Under the pieces are notes generated by a model, which did no database searches, was not told the DNA's origin, and worked only from the letters and a program-made list of their open reading frames with translations. This document shows, one piece after another, positions 22,341 to 33,984 of a DNA stretch of 64,000 bases. Made by a program: the position numbers and the translations under genes. How positions within the stretch are numbered: the stretch's first letter is position 1; each line of letters opens with the position of its first letter. This DNA comes from Isoetes taiwanensis (Eukaryota; Streptophyta; Lycopodiopsida; Isoetales; Isoetaceae), in the NCBI GenBank assembly GCA_021234155.1, contig JAJEKV010000025.1:17477094-17541093 (forward strand), read 5' to 3'.

Positions 22341-22670
22341 ATGGAGATAGGGATTTCCCAGAGGGCCGTAAAGATTATCGTTCTTGTATGTGCTGCAAGA
22401 ACTACTAATAGTTCTTATTTTGCTGGAGCATTGCGATGGAATGAAAAGGAGATTATCATTTTATGGTTCACAAGAATGAAGGGAAATCATATAATTTCAA
22501 TATTAGAGCATGAAGGGAAATCATATGATTTCAATATTAGAGCAGTTAGTGGAACTGAGGTGGATTTGGCGACTATTGCTGCAAGAGAAGCTGGAACATC
22601 AGTAGCAGAGAAAAGAAAACTCTGTGTTTTCGTGGAAAATGCTCGAAGTATATGGACCGACTCATTGTGA
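22341..22670 (+). other. Unrecognised reading frame with a 34-bp tandem duplication
   Basis: ATG 22341 opens 109 codons to TGA. Within it a 34-bp unit (TGAAGGGAAATCATATRATT and flank) is duplicated at 22477-22510 and 22511-22544. Because 34 is not a multiple of three the two copies are read in different frames, which argues against a conserved protein. It lies just after the copia-like primer site. Confidence 0.25.
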
Positions 22671-22929
22671 ACGAGTTCGGATTATTGGGGAAACTTCTAT
22701 CATGCTTTGGGGATTATGGAATAATAAGGGTGACTGCTGAGTTATCATGGAGACAAATAGCTTGTCATGGAGACAAGTAAATCATTGCTGCAAAACATTG
22801 AGCTCTGCTTTGTCATAATAGCCAAACTACCTGCCATAACCTCTTGCCATCTCTAGAAGTTCATCTTGGTCATTTGAGCCTGTGTACGATGCATACGATG
22901 CATTCTAAGATTTCAAGAGGCAAAGGCGT

Positions 22930-24165
22930 CTAGACAAAATTCTTAACTCAGGCTGTATTTCTCTCATTTTTAAGTGTAAGGAACCTTCATCAATTTCGGA
23001 CTGACGCCCTATCACCTTGCTATCTTCTGTGTAGAAGATCTTTGCCAAAGCTCATGCACAAAAGCTTTGGGATATTCTTGCTGATTCCATATCCTCTACA
23101 CAGTCATGATTTTTGCCACGACGATGTATATTAAACAATGTAGCTGCTGCCTATGAAGGTATTTATTGGGCTCGACTTCAGGGCCATGAAATTGTATATT
23201 TGAAGCTGGACTTTGCAAACGTGACGACAGTGTTGACTGGGCCGTCTTAGAGAAATGTCTCTTACGATTTGGTTTTGGTGCAATTCACAGCTGATGTCAT
23301 GACGCTTCATTATTCTACTCGCTCTTCTATTCTCTTCCAAGCGGAATCCTCAGCATTCTTTCAGGTGGGTCGTGGCATCCGTCAGGGCTGCCCATTAGCT
23401 CCATTGTTATTTACAGTTGTGGCAAAGGTCCTTGCCCAGGTCTTCTCTCTTGCCGCTCAGGATGGAATCTTGCATGGACTTCCTATGAACAATGGGTCGC
23501 AGGAGATCTTAATCAATATGCGGATGACACTTTCCTTTTTTTGAGGGCAGACAAGCAAAATTTGCAGAATGCCATTTCCTTGTTGGATTCTTTTTCCCTA
23601 GCATTTGGTATTTTTGTGGGTTGGCATAAGTGCACAGTACTATGTGCATTGGACTCCCCAGTTCCACCATGCGTAACTGCCTATACATAGAAGATCCTTC
23701 CCCATGGTAATGCAACCAAACTTCTTGATATCCCTGTTGGTGTTCATATCTCATCAGGAGATGCTTGGGAGGCAGTGATTAAGGGCTTGGAAAAGCACCT
23801 TTTTTGGTGGTCCACAGCAAAGCTTTCCATGGGGGGACGAATTTTTGTGGCTAAGTCAGTTTCAAGTAGCACCCATGTGTATCTAGCTTCGTTCATGTTG
23901 GCGCCACAGTCAAAAGTACAACTTATCGTCTGTCAGGAACTTCATTTGGGAGGGAACAGAGGAGGGTGCTGCTGTCAAAGTCAGTTGGAAAAAGTGCATG
24001 TTGCCAAAGCATTTTGGCGGCCTTGGGATGATCAATTTTCTTTTGCAGATCAAGGTGATGATTTCTATGTTTTTTTGGAGAATTTTGAATAAGGTGGGTG
24101 AGTCCCCGGGGTCCCGTCTTGTTTTGCGTCTCCATCCGTTAGACTACTTTTCCCCTGGGCTCTGT
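22930..24165 (+). mobile_element. LINE (L1-type) reverse transcriptase fragment
   Basis: Across several frames the order of RT motifs is retained: SSISD.RPITLLSSV, KIFAKAHAQKL, FLPRRCILNNV, YLKLDF...DSVDW, RQGCPLAPLLF (the QGCPLSP-type block) and QYADDT (the FADD/YADD catalytic block), then WWSTAKLSMGGRIFVAKSV after RT. Stops and shifts are frequent, so it is dead. Endonuclease and 3' tail are missing. Confidence 0.8.
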
Positions 24166-24169
24166 TTTA

Positions 24170-25129
24170 TCCACTGACCGCATACCCTAATGCGTCTCCA
24201 TTTCTTAGAGGATTGCTAGTTGCATGAGAGACTGTACAATCTTTGTTTCATATTCACCATCTTGCGCACACTGGCACCACAAGGCCCCCAAAAAGTAACT
24301 CGCATTCATAATCATGATGGAAACCAGTATAGTGGTGGTTTTTAATACATGCAACTCGTAATTTCAATGAAAACTAGATGGCTTTTATGGTTTTGTAATA
24401 TCACTACTAGCTTGATCATAGTTTTTATGCTAATTCTATGTCTTACACTAGTTTCGTAAAATTATTACTAGTTTAGGAGGTGATTTTTGAGCCTACATTG
24501 TCAATATTATAATCTACGATGATTTTACATACTGGTTAACATGATCAGATACATGGTTTTAACTTAGTTTCAATCCTCCCAAGCTTTTTTTATTAGTTCA
24601 AGAACCATGTTTAATTTTGGAAGTGTTATATGTTTTTGGCACATGCTTATTTACTATGCATGTTAGCAGGCTATTATGTTGGTTTATGATGTTTTTTTAT
24701 ACAGTTGTTTCAATCCTTAAAATCACTACGGACTTTGAGCATAATTTCTTATATTAATTAGTAATTCCAACGATTATATCTATTTTTGCACTCCTTTTAG
24801 AGCATGATCCTTATTCGTAAAACTTATGTTATGTACATCGAGTTGTCTATTGGTTGCATGGTGTGGTCTATGTTTTCTAACATTATATGTAGCATAGTTT
24901 TATGTTGGGCCAAGTGTTATAGTTGCCAATGCATTCTTTGTGGTATAGAATTTAGTATCCATAGAGTGCACATTTTGTATGAAAGAGGATTTTGGATTAT
25001 TTTAAGTGTTTATCATGCATGATTTAGAGGTTCCCTTGCATATTTGGAGTGATGAGGAGCTCTAGATATGGTGTAGATAATAACCCTTTTGCTACCAACA
25101 ATGTATCTTTCTAGTGAAAGTTGAGGTCA
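24170..25129. other. AT-rich stretch without a supported gene
   Basis: Short frames only; no splice-bordered coding pattern, hairpin or tandem repeat noticed. Confidence 0.4.
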
Positions 25130-27357
25130 TAACTAGCTTGTGACAGGGATATCTAGTGTCCTAATGCAAAACTCTAGGGAGGGCTGCCAAAACGCAGTTT
25201 TGACTTCGTATATGAGTTCAAAGCATCCAGTTTACTCTTAGACCCATCCTTAGGACCAACAGAGCCAAACTTGACTCGCCATGGGCAATTACTAGTGGAC
25301 CTTTCGCTCAACATGCTCGTCCCTGCCTACTAGTCTAATAAACATAGCATGCAAGTTTGGAACTGGTGCCTGGGAGGGGTTTTATTGTTCTCCCTTCCTT
25401 CGAACCTTCGAGGAAACCTGCACAGAAGCTCTCAGCCACTTCAAAGGCAGGGAGGGCTGCCAAAACACAAACCCTACAGATTTTGTAGGGTTTAAGTATC
25501 CGAGTACTAAAGATGCTCCATCTGCTAATCCCACCGTTCAAATGGTAGCTCATGTCCTAAGAAACATCTTCGAAAATAAAAAGTGGCCATCCCCCGCACG
25601 AATGTGACAAGCCCCAAATTTTCCCCTTTCCGACATAGGCGCATGACGGGAAATGAAGTGTCACCCCAGTTAAATTGTTCGATAAGCTTGAAATGCGCTT
25701 TTGACTTCTCAGATATGAGTTCAAAGCATCCAATTTACTCTTAGACCCATCAAGTCGACCAATGAGCCAAACTCGACTTCGCCATGGGAAATTACTAGTG
25801 GACCTTTCGCCAACATGCTCGTCCCACTAGTCTAGTCTAATAAACATAGCATGCAAGTTTGGAACTGGTGCCTGGGAGGGGTTTTATTGTTCTCCCTTCC
25901 TTCGAACCCTCGAGGAAACCCTGCACGCAAGCTCTCAGCCACTTCAAAGGCAGGGAGGGCTGCCAAAATGCAAACCCTACAGATTTTGTAAGGTTTAAGT
26001 ATCCGGGTACCAAAGATGCTCCATCTGCTAATCCCACCGTTCAAATGGCAGCTCATATTCTAAGAAACGTATTCGAAAAGAAAAAATGGCCATCCCCCGC
26101 ACGGATGTGACAAGGCCCAAATTTTCCCCTTTCCGACGTAGGCGCGCGACGGGGAAATGAAGTGTCACCCCAGTTCGGCTGTTCCGATAAGCTTGAAATG
26201 CAGTTTTGACTTCGTATATGAGTTCAAAGCATCCAGTTTACTCTTAGACCCATCAGTAGGACCAACAGAGCTAAACTCGACTCGCCATGGGCAATTACTA
26301 GTGGAACTTTCGCTCAACATGCTCGTGCCTGCCTACTAGTCTAATATGCAAGTTTGGAACTGGTGCCTGAGAGGGGTTTTATCGTTCTCCCTTCCTTCGA
26401 ACCCTCGAGGAAACCCTGCACGCAAGCTCTCACCCACTTCAAAGGCAGGGAGGCCTGCCAAAACGCAAACCCTACAGATTTTGTAGGGTTTAAGTATCCG
26501 GGTACGAAAGATGCTCCATCTGCTAATCCCACTGTTCAAATGGTAGTTCATGTCCTAAGAAACGTATTCGAAAAGAAAAAATGGCCATCCCTCTCACGGA
26601 TGTGACAAGCCCCAAATTTTCCCCTTTCCAACGTGAGGGCGCCGCTGGGGAAATGAAGTGTCACCCCAGTTCGGCTGTTCCGATAAGCTTGAAATGCAGT
26701 TTTGACTTCGTATATGAGTTTAAAGCATCCAGTTTGCTTTTAGACCCATCAGTACGATCAACAGAGCCAAACTCGACTCGCCATGGGCAATTACTAGTGG
26801 ACCTTTCGCTCAACATGCTCGTCCCTGCCTACTAGTCTAATAATCATAGCATGCAAGTTTGGAACTGGTGCCTGGGAGGGGTTTTATTGTTCTCCCTTCC
26901 TTCGAACCCTCGAGGAAACCCTGCACGCACGCTCTCAGCCACTTCAAAGGCAGGGAGGGCTGCCAAAATGCAAACCCTACAGATTTTGTAGGGTTTAAGT
27001 ATCCGGGTACCAAAGATGCTCCATCTACTAATCCCACCGTTCAAATGGTAGCTCATGTCCTAAGAAACGTATTCGAAAAGAAAAAAATGGCCATCCCCCG
27101 CACGGATGTGACAAGCCCCAAATTTTCCCCTTTCCGACGTAGGCGCGCGACGGGGAAATGAAGTGTCACCCCAGTTCGGCTGTTCCGATAAGCTTGAAAT
27201 GCAGTTTTGACTTCGTATATGAGTTCAAAGCATCCAGTTTACTCTTAGACCACAGGACCAACAGAGCCAAACTCGACTCGCCATGGGCAATTACTAGTGG
27301 ACCTTTCGCTCAACATGCTCGTCCCTGCCTACTAGTCTAATAAACATAGCATGCAAC
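25130..27357. repeat. ~500-bp tandem satellite, about 4.4 units
   Basis: The landmark GCAAGTTTGGAACTGGTGCC recurs at 25351, 25853, 26348 and 26853 and its 5' half again at 27353, giving periods of 502, 495, 505 and 500 bp. Units differ by a few percent; each contains AACCCTACA-GATTT-TGTAGGGTT, a 9-bp-stem hairpin, and TGTGACAAGCCCCAAATTTT. Apparent reading frames repeated on both strands are by-products of the repetition. The first unit is partial and the array ends in GCATGCAACTAG at 27357. Confidence 0.9.
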
Positions 27358-28200
27358 TAGTGGTTACATTTATGATAACGTAAGCTCTAAACCAATAAAC
27401 ATGTGAACATGTAAATCCTATCTAACGAATATGACATCCTTATGAATAGGGGCGAGGTTATAGAAGTAACCTTATCCATATTTTTTGGCATGGATGTCTA
27501 CATAGAACTTGTGTCTAGTGTGTTTCTGGAGAATGCTCCTCTAAATAAAATGCAAACCTTTTGAGTTATGATGGTCTTGTTGTGCATCAGGTCTTGTGCT
27601 TTAGGTGTAAGCATTCACATTGGTCACATATTTTAATAACAGATGAACAAGGCCGCTTCAAAGCCTAAACGCCAAAATAGAGCAAGAATTTGCAAAGGCA
27701 CAATTTTAATATTCTCTCTCTATTTGAGTTTCTCTGTAACTCCATCTCTATGTATACATAGCACGTTACCAACCCATGTGAGTTCAAAATGGTCGTGTCT
27801 TATTTCTAGACCGTATAGTTAATCTTAGGCAATTTAGGTGGTCCTATCTGCTTCTAAAATTATAAGTTTTGATAAGGTGATAATCATTAGTTATGCTTTA
27901 GATAATATCCTATGCCTTAAACACATTTCTTAACATAGAGCCTCATATTTCAAAGTTAACACCACAACACCAACATTCAAAATTCATATCTTAATATTGT
28001 AATCGCAAGAAATCTGAGACGTGTAAAAAAAATTGGCAAACCTACTAGTTTTTTTGTTAACTCTCTAAACCTAATTATAGGAAGTCAATTTTAAATTGCA
28101 GTAAAGACATGATTCAGTTTGGCTTTAGTATATCTGAATGAGCTACTGAGGAAATTAGCAGCAGCAATGGCCAACCATTTAAAAACAGAATCGGACATGG
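27358..28200. other. AT-rich stretch without a supported gene
   Basis: Nothing beyond short frames is visible. Confidence 0.4.
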
Positions 28201-28428
28201 TCATAAACCCCATAAACCCAGTGTTTTACAAGACACGTCAACGTGCCACGTTAGCTCCAAAAAAAATATACTTTTGCCACCTGGGAATGTAGGTGCAGGG
28301 TAACAAAGGAGTGGCGATGGCGCCGCAAGGTTCCGCTTTATCTCATCGCCTCCCTCTTCCTCAAGGAAGCTTCCATATACAAATGCATGCGTATTTCTTC
28401 CGCCAATTTCGATCCGTGGTAATGCCAA
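28201..28428 (-). CDS. Possible AIG2/gamma-glutamylcyclotransferase-like first exon
   Basis: The minus strand from about 28428 encodes ALPRIEIGGRNTHAFVYGSF followed by LEEEGGDEIKRNLAAPSPLL. The (V/A)FVYGS(L/F) strand-loop near the N-terminus followed by an acidic helix is the hallmark start of AIG2-like proteins. Only this segment is present; the catalytic Glu region is not seen and the frame then runs into low-complexity sequence. It could be a chance match. Confidence 0.25.
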   Translation of the reverse strand: MALPRIEIGGRNTHAFVYGSFLEEEGGDEIKRNLAAPSPLLCYPAPTFPGGKSIFFLELTWHVDVSCKTLGLWGL

Positions 28429-29149
28429 GCATGTTCGATTGCGTGTAGGTCTTTCTTTGCCCTAGTTATCCTTTCTGCTTAACCCGATAAAGAGCCTTTG
28501 TTATCCGCTTTTTACTCTATTTCCTTGTTTTGAATCCCTCAAATTCGTGGTGCATTTCAAGTTCTTCTTTGTTTGCATGCTTTCTAGAACCGAAGGCCAT
28601 ATTTGCTTGATTTTGTGTTACATATGATGCTTCTCAAGAACTGATAGCACATGTGATTTCTTTGGCATTCATCTCATATATTCTCAGCTTTGTTTGCTAG
28701 GAAAATATCGGGACTTGTTAGCTAAGAAATTAAAACGAAAGTGTTTCTATGGGCGGTTTTGGACTTAGGATGATTTGCTTCTCCCTTACTTTTTGTTGTT
28801 AATTATGGATGTTTTAATGCTACTAGAGGCACGCCAGGAACCTCTCTTGTTATTTTGGCGCTTGTGGCCCAAAGCTTTCTCATATGGAAGAAAAACACCC
28901 TTTTGTATGGCTCACCAAGTGGGCTCAATAAAGAGTGTTCAGTTTGAGTTCTTAAAATGGTCAGTAAGCAATATCTATGCTTAATTGTTTGGTCTATTTT
29001 GTTGTCAATTTTGTCTACTTATTTGTGAAACCTCATGACCGCAAAAAGGAAAGGAGAAATGAAATTATATAATCTAGAACGTAATCCTTTGTTTTCTGTC
29101 TTCAATACATTCTCAATAGCGCATTAGTAGGAACTTGAGACGGATTCAT

Positions 29150-31710
29150 GGATCATGAGAATTAGTTGAAGCCGGAGAAGCTCGATGGGCAAGGAAATTG
29201 TATAACCGTAAATAATGCTTATGGCCTTTCTGATGCTTGTGAGAACATAAACGATCTCAATTCTACCGGTGAGTTTGATTTTTATGACTCTTATAGATCT
29301 CTCTCGCTTTGATTGTCAGTATTGGCTGATCATCTCATTAGTTTATTGCAATATCATGGGCATTGCAATCATTTATGTTCTTTCCTCGCTCGCGTGCATT
29401 AGTTGGATCTCAGACCGCATTACTTGACTCCGCATGTTTGCATTGCTTTTAAAACTTGCTATTCTAGTTCATTTTATGGCCACGCCCTCACTTGATCTCG
29501 CCAGTCGCAAGAAAGGACTTTGCATCTGTTATATAACAAATTGGTCTCGCATTGTAATCTCTAAACATCACCTACATCCTTTGCGTACTAATGCATAGAA
29601 CCCGTTCGCAATGACTTTTCGATGCCATTTATGATCTATAGCATGAGAAACCGCACCATGATTGTCATAATACGCTTAGTACGCCCCTAGCCCCTAAATC
29701 TTCATATAAATGAGCTAGCCAAAGCATTTCTTAGATCTGTTGTGCTCAAAGCTTTAAGTTCGCTTCCAAAAGAGTGCTTAGACTACAAGTTGTTTGTTTC
29801 TTGGACACATGCACACAGGGGGCATTTTGATCATTTAATAAAATACAATGATATTAAGACAATACAGCTTTTTCCTTCTTTTTATTGCAGGATTTTTCCA
29901 TAAATCAAACATAGGTCGTATAACAGAATATATAATGGAAGACATGGTTAGGATGGAAAAGCACAAGCAATCTTCCTTATTGGAAGAGACTGCCACAAAA
30001 GATTGCATACCAGGTCCACGAAGAAGAAACTTCCCAACAACTTTACGCACCATGGGCTTGAAATGCATGCATATTATGCATGTGTAATACCGCTAGCCGG
30101 TTGCAACTTATAGCAAGAAAAAGCGGTATACGTGCTAGCCCAACCCTACTGCTCGATCGACCTTACCAATCTGCAGCAAATGCATTATAGATCTTGATCT
30201 AAGGTAGGACATTCCTTTATCAGTCCCTAGATATTAATTCCTAACTTTCCTTTTGTTTTTGCTTTTTTTGCCCTTTACCTTAAATAGTCGCTTTGGCATC
30301 CCCGTGGAATATCCTCCTCCTGGTTTTCCTCTCTTGGTAGATCTTGGTAGATCTCGTGAGCTCCGCCTTCTCGTGGCGAGCTTCAAATGTATTGATTCCA
30401 TCGCTTTAATTCAGGTATTTGTTTTTTTTCTTTCTTCAGCATTTCTCGCTTGATGTCAAGGATTTGGCTTTTCGGTTTTAGGATCTACTTTCCTTAGTAT
30501 TAGCGCATGTCCATCACAAAACAGTCTTTTTTTTCTCTTCGATTATCATTTGGAAGCCAAGATTGCGAGGTCTTTAACCATCAACCTCTTAGACCTATTT
30601 TGCCAAAGAGGTCAAAATCGATTTCCTAAACTTGTTATATTCGAGGCATTGATTTGGCACATAAAGGTAGAAATTGGGTCTTTTATAGAATAATAGCAGG
30701 CTGATTAGATATGAATTAGAACCTTCGGATCAAATTGGGGCTTTTCCGGCGAGTATGTCGATTGGGATTTTCTACAAGTGGATTGGCAAAGGTTATACCG
30801 GTACTAAAACTCCAAAAGATGGTTTTGGAAGGGCAAAATCTTGGAAACAACATAATAGGATCACATTAAAGCAACATATAGAAAAAAAGCAAGTAAAAGT
30901 TCAGTGCACAGTCCTACCTTGAGCATCACATGTATCACATGTATATAGGCAAAAGCCGATAAAACAAGAGGTGTGGCCTCACAAAGTCAACATGTAGGAA
31001 ACTAAGAAAGCCCAATGCTTTGCAAGCTTCAAGATCAAAAGGCGCACCTAGCTGATATATGGCTTGCAAATGTCACCGATGAGGACATGGAATCGAGTAA
31101 TGTCACTCAATCGTGTTAAAGCATGGAACCCGCATAACGTTTTATTGTTTTTCTCTTTTATTCTTTCATTTCGTTTCTTGTACTACATGTCCTAAGATGG
31201 TCCAAACCTTTGATTTGCCGATGTATAGTGTCATAGAAACTTGAGATCCGCAATGGATGCCAATAAATCTTTCTTTTAATGTTTGATCTGCTTTTGCTGC
31301 AGACTAGAAGTTTGGCGGTTTATTTATGAAGTGCGACCGGCATTGTTCTATAGAAGGGACTGGTCCTCTAATTTGGCCAAGATGGCAACCGGGCATGTTT
31401 GTGAATTCATGTTTCACTGCTCGACGAAGGATGCTTTTTCATTTCCAAGATCCATCAAAGCTTAGGACTAAATATGCCAAAGATCTACTTTCCGTAAATG
31501 ATATGCAATCCGCTTAAGCTTTACAGGTTAAGCTTGTAACCCTTAAGCTTGACAAAGTTATTATTCAAGAGATTCTGAACATTAGAGCAAAGCTTAAGGA
31601 CCTCACTACTAGGCTTAAAGACAATTGAAGAATTTATCAATGAAATTAGCAATATTGCACCCGCATTTGCAAGAGAAATGGTCTGGGGAATATCTCTAAT
31701 ATTGCAGGTA
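29150..31710 (+). pseudogene. Possible decayed multi-exon gene of unknown function
   Basis: Several coding-like blocks with splice borders occur in order on the plus strand. About 29150-29270 ends ACCG/GTGAGT. 29889-30090 begins after TTGCAG. About 30285-30414 (FGIPVEYPPPGFPLL ... SIALIQ) ends TTCAG/GTATTT. About 31030-31105 contains KLQDQKAHLADIWLANVTDE. About 31300-31516 begins after GCTGCAG. About 31530-31707 (KLDKVIIQEILNIRAKLKDL then, after a shift, IEEFINEISNIAPAFAREMV) ends TTGCAG/GTATTT. Frames between blocks do not all agree and stops interrupt some. The later blocks are helix- and charge-rich. No family is recognised, and unity of the blocks is inference. Confidence 0.3.
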
Positions 31711-31719
31711 TTTATATGT

Positions 31720-32785
31720 AAATGTTTATCTCAATTCAAGGCATTTTCCTTTGTGGTATCTTAATTGCCCGCTCATCGAGAGATATGTTCCATTCCTCGA
31801 AAAACGTATTAGAAGGATATATGCGAATAGCGTAATGCAATGATGGGGAATAATTGTCCAAACGATGTTTTATTCTCGCTCTTATATTTTAGGTGCTCGT
31901 TGTAGCTGCCATGTGACGAGCCGATGAAGGAGAATGATAATGAGAGCCGATGAAGGAGAATGATAATGTGTTTACTCCAAGCGGGAGGGTATTGTTGTGG
32001 AATAAATCTATACATAATGTTCATTCATAAAAAATGACAACTCAAGTATACCATTTCCGTTATGGAAAGAGGTGTATGTCCGATATTATTGTACTTTTAT
32101 ATCAAAATTCAATGGAAAAAAAAAATTGAGCATCTTGGCCTTCAGAGTCTTTGCTTTTGTAATCAAAATACCTAAAATACTTGATAATAAGCAAATTTGG
32201 ATAAACCATATGCTGAAATAATACTAATTAATTAGGAGACATCACAATTTAGAATCATGTAAAAAAAATCATGAACCCTCAAATTTTATTACGCTAATAC
32301 ATGAAGGTTGAATACTATGGTCTCTTATCGTATTACCAAATATGCCACATGAAGCACAGCAAGGTTGATATCATGAAAAAAAAAACACACTAGTTTTTGA
32401 CATTATCGTGGAAGAAAAATCATACTGGTATATCTAAACCAAGCATAGTTTTATTGATAATTAATCACTATAAAATACCATAATAATTATACACTAAAAT
32501 AACAAAGATGATTAATCGCTGTAAAATATCATACTAAATATGCACATAAAATTACAATGTCAATAAACCAAGGATAATAGATGTGATAAAATATCATTCC
32601 GATAAACGTGATAAATTAAGCAGTAGCACATATCATATATTCAAGTTGTCATAAAAACTAGCTATAAATTATCATCTTTCAATACCATATGAAGAAACAC
32701 TATTCGTATGTCATGTTACTAAACTGCATTGATGAACTATATGGTATAACTAGACATGATTTGTAAACTTTTTGGCCCACATACC
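31720..32785. other. Very AT-rich spacer with a 25-bp tandem duplication
   Basis: GAGCCGATGAAGGAGAATGA plus TAAT occurs twice in tandem at about 31917-31968. The remainder is AT-rich with no coding pattern. Confidence 0.4.
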
Positions 32786-32789
32786 GGTA

Positions 32790-33875
32790 TTGATTTTAGG
32801 AGTTGGTATTTACTAGGAAATCATTAGAAAAAGATCATACTAATTCAATTTTGGGGGCCTTGTGCACTACTGCAAGTTGTTGGTGGATTCCATTGGACGG
32901 TGATCCTCTGGTATCTTCAGTCCACCCATTGACACAGCGTCGATGGAGATCAGTAGGTGTGTATATGATATCTGATTGGTATAATAATCAAAGGCAGTTG
33001 CTGACATAGGAAGAGTTTAGAGCTAAGTTCCTGCATTTAAGGTGGGATCAGGCTATTTGGCAGAAGGTATCTTCAACTCTTCCTCTAATAGCATGACCCC
33101 CATCCTTGGGTAGTTCATGAGCGTGTCAAAGCAGATAGGTTGGTGAATTCCATGTACAAGGTCTTGCTTGCTGTAGACATCTTGCCTCCTTCATCCAAGT
33201 GGCCTTTGGTCATTCCTAGGGATCGTCAGAAAGCAGTATGGAAATGGGTATGGGATAAACTACTCCATCCCAAAATATCTGTGTTATGGTGGCAAGTCAT
33301 TCATCGTTGTCTGCGCGTTAATATTCAGGTGCAAGATTTCCAGAGGTATCTGCACTTTGTCCCTTATGTGCACAGAGGGACGAGACTATTCAGCATTGCT
33401 TCTTCCTGTGTAGACATGTCAGACATGCTTGGTTGTGGCTTCAAGGCCTTTTTTGTTGCAATTTGAATAGCCAGCAGATGTTATTAGCAATTTATCCAAG
33501 TAGTTGGAAAAATTTGGCAAAAGGGCGTTTCATTTAGCTTCTGCATGGATCATCTGGTCCATTTGGAAAAGAAGGAATTTTCTCATATTCAAAAGTCTTG
33601 CTTGTTCAGATGCACAGGTCCTTCTTGATGCCCAACAACAAATTGTCAAAGCATTCAGGTGCTCATCAATTGCTAATGAGGTGAAGAGCCATATTTTGGA
33701 GGAGTATCTTCAAATTCACACTTACTCATGAGATTTTGCTTGAGCTCCTCATACTGTTTAGATGTTGTATTTGAGTGGGGTGGTTTTACTTTGGTGGACA
33801 TTCTCTCCACTGAGTTTTCAGTCCCCATTGTACTTTGTAACTTTCTCTGGATAATAAAGGCTCAAGTCCTCACTA
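32790..33875 (+). mobile_element. LINE ORF2 3' end with zinc-binding (zf-RVT) domain
   Basis: Encodes the region after RT, including KAVWKWVWDKLLHPKISVLW and WQVIHRCLRVN. A CPLCxxxxETIQHCFFLC-type zinc site is readable in an adjacent frame at about 33355-33415, followed by LASAWIIWSIWKRRN and a terminal frame ending at TGA 33729-33731. The 3' untranslated end has ATAATAAAGG. Several frameshifts. It abuts LINE-A (below). Confidence 0.7.
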
Positions 33876-33984
33876 GAATGCGCATTTGGCTAAGAGTAAG
33901 GTGCTTCCATCTCGTCGTCACATCGGGCAAGGAACCCTCTTTTTCTGGCCGCCTGTTATTTCCCTCACGCAGACAGCACCTTCT

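Noticed and set aside
25335-27340. Repeated 60-100 codon frames on both strands
   Set aside because: Each repeats with the ~500-bp satellite unit and has no domain; they reflect the repeat, not a gene family.
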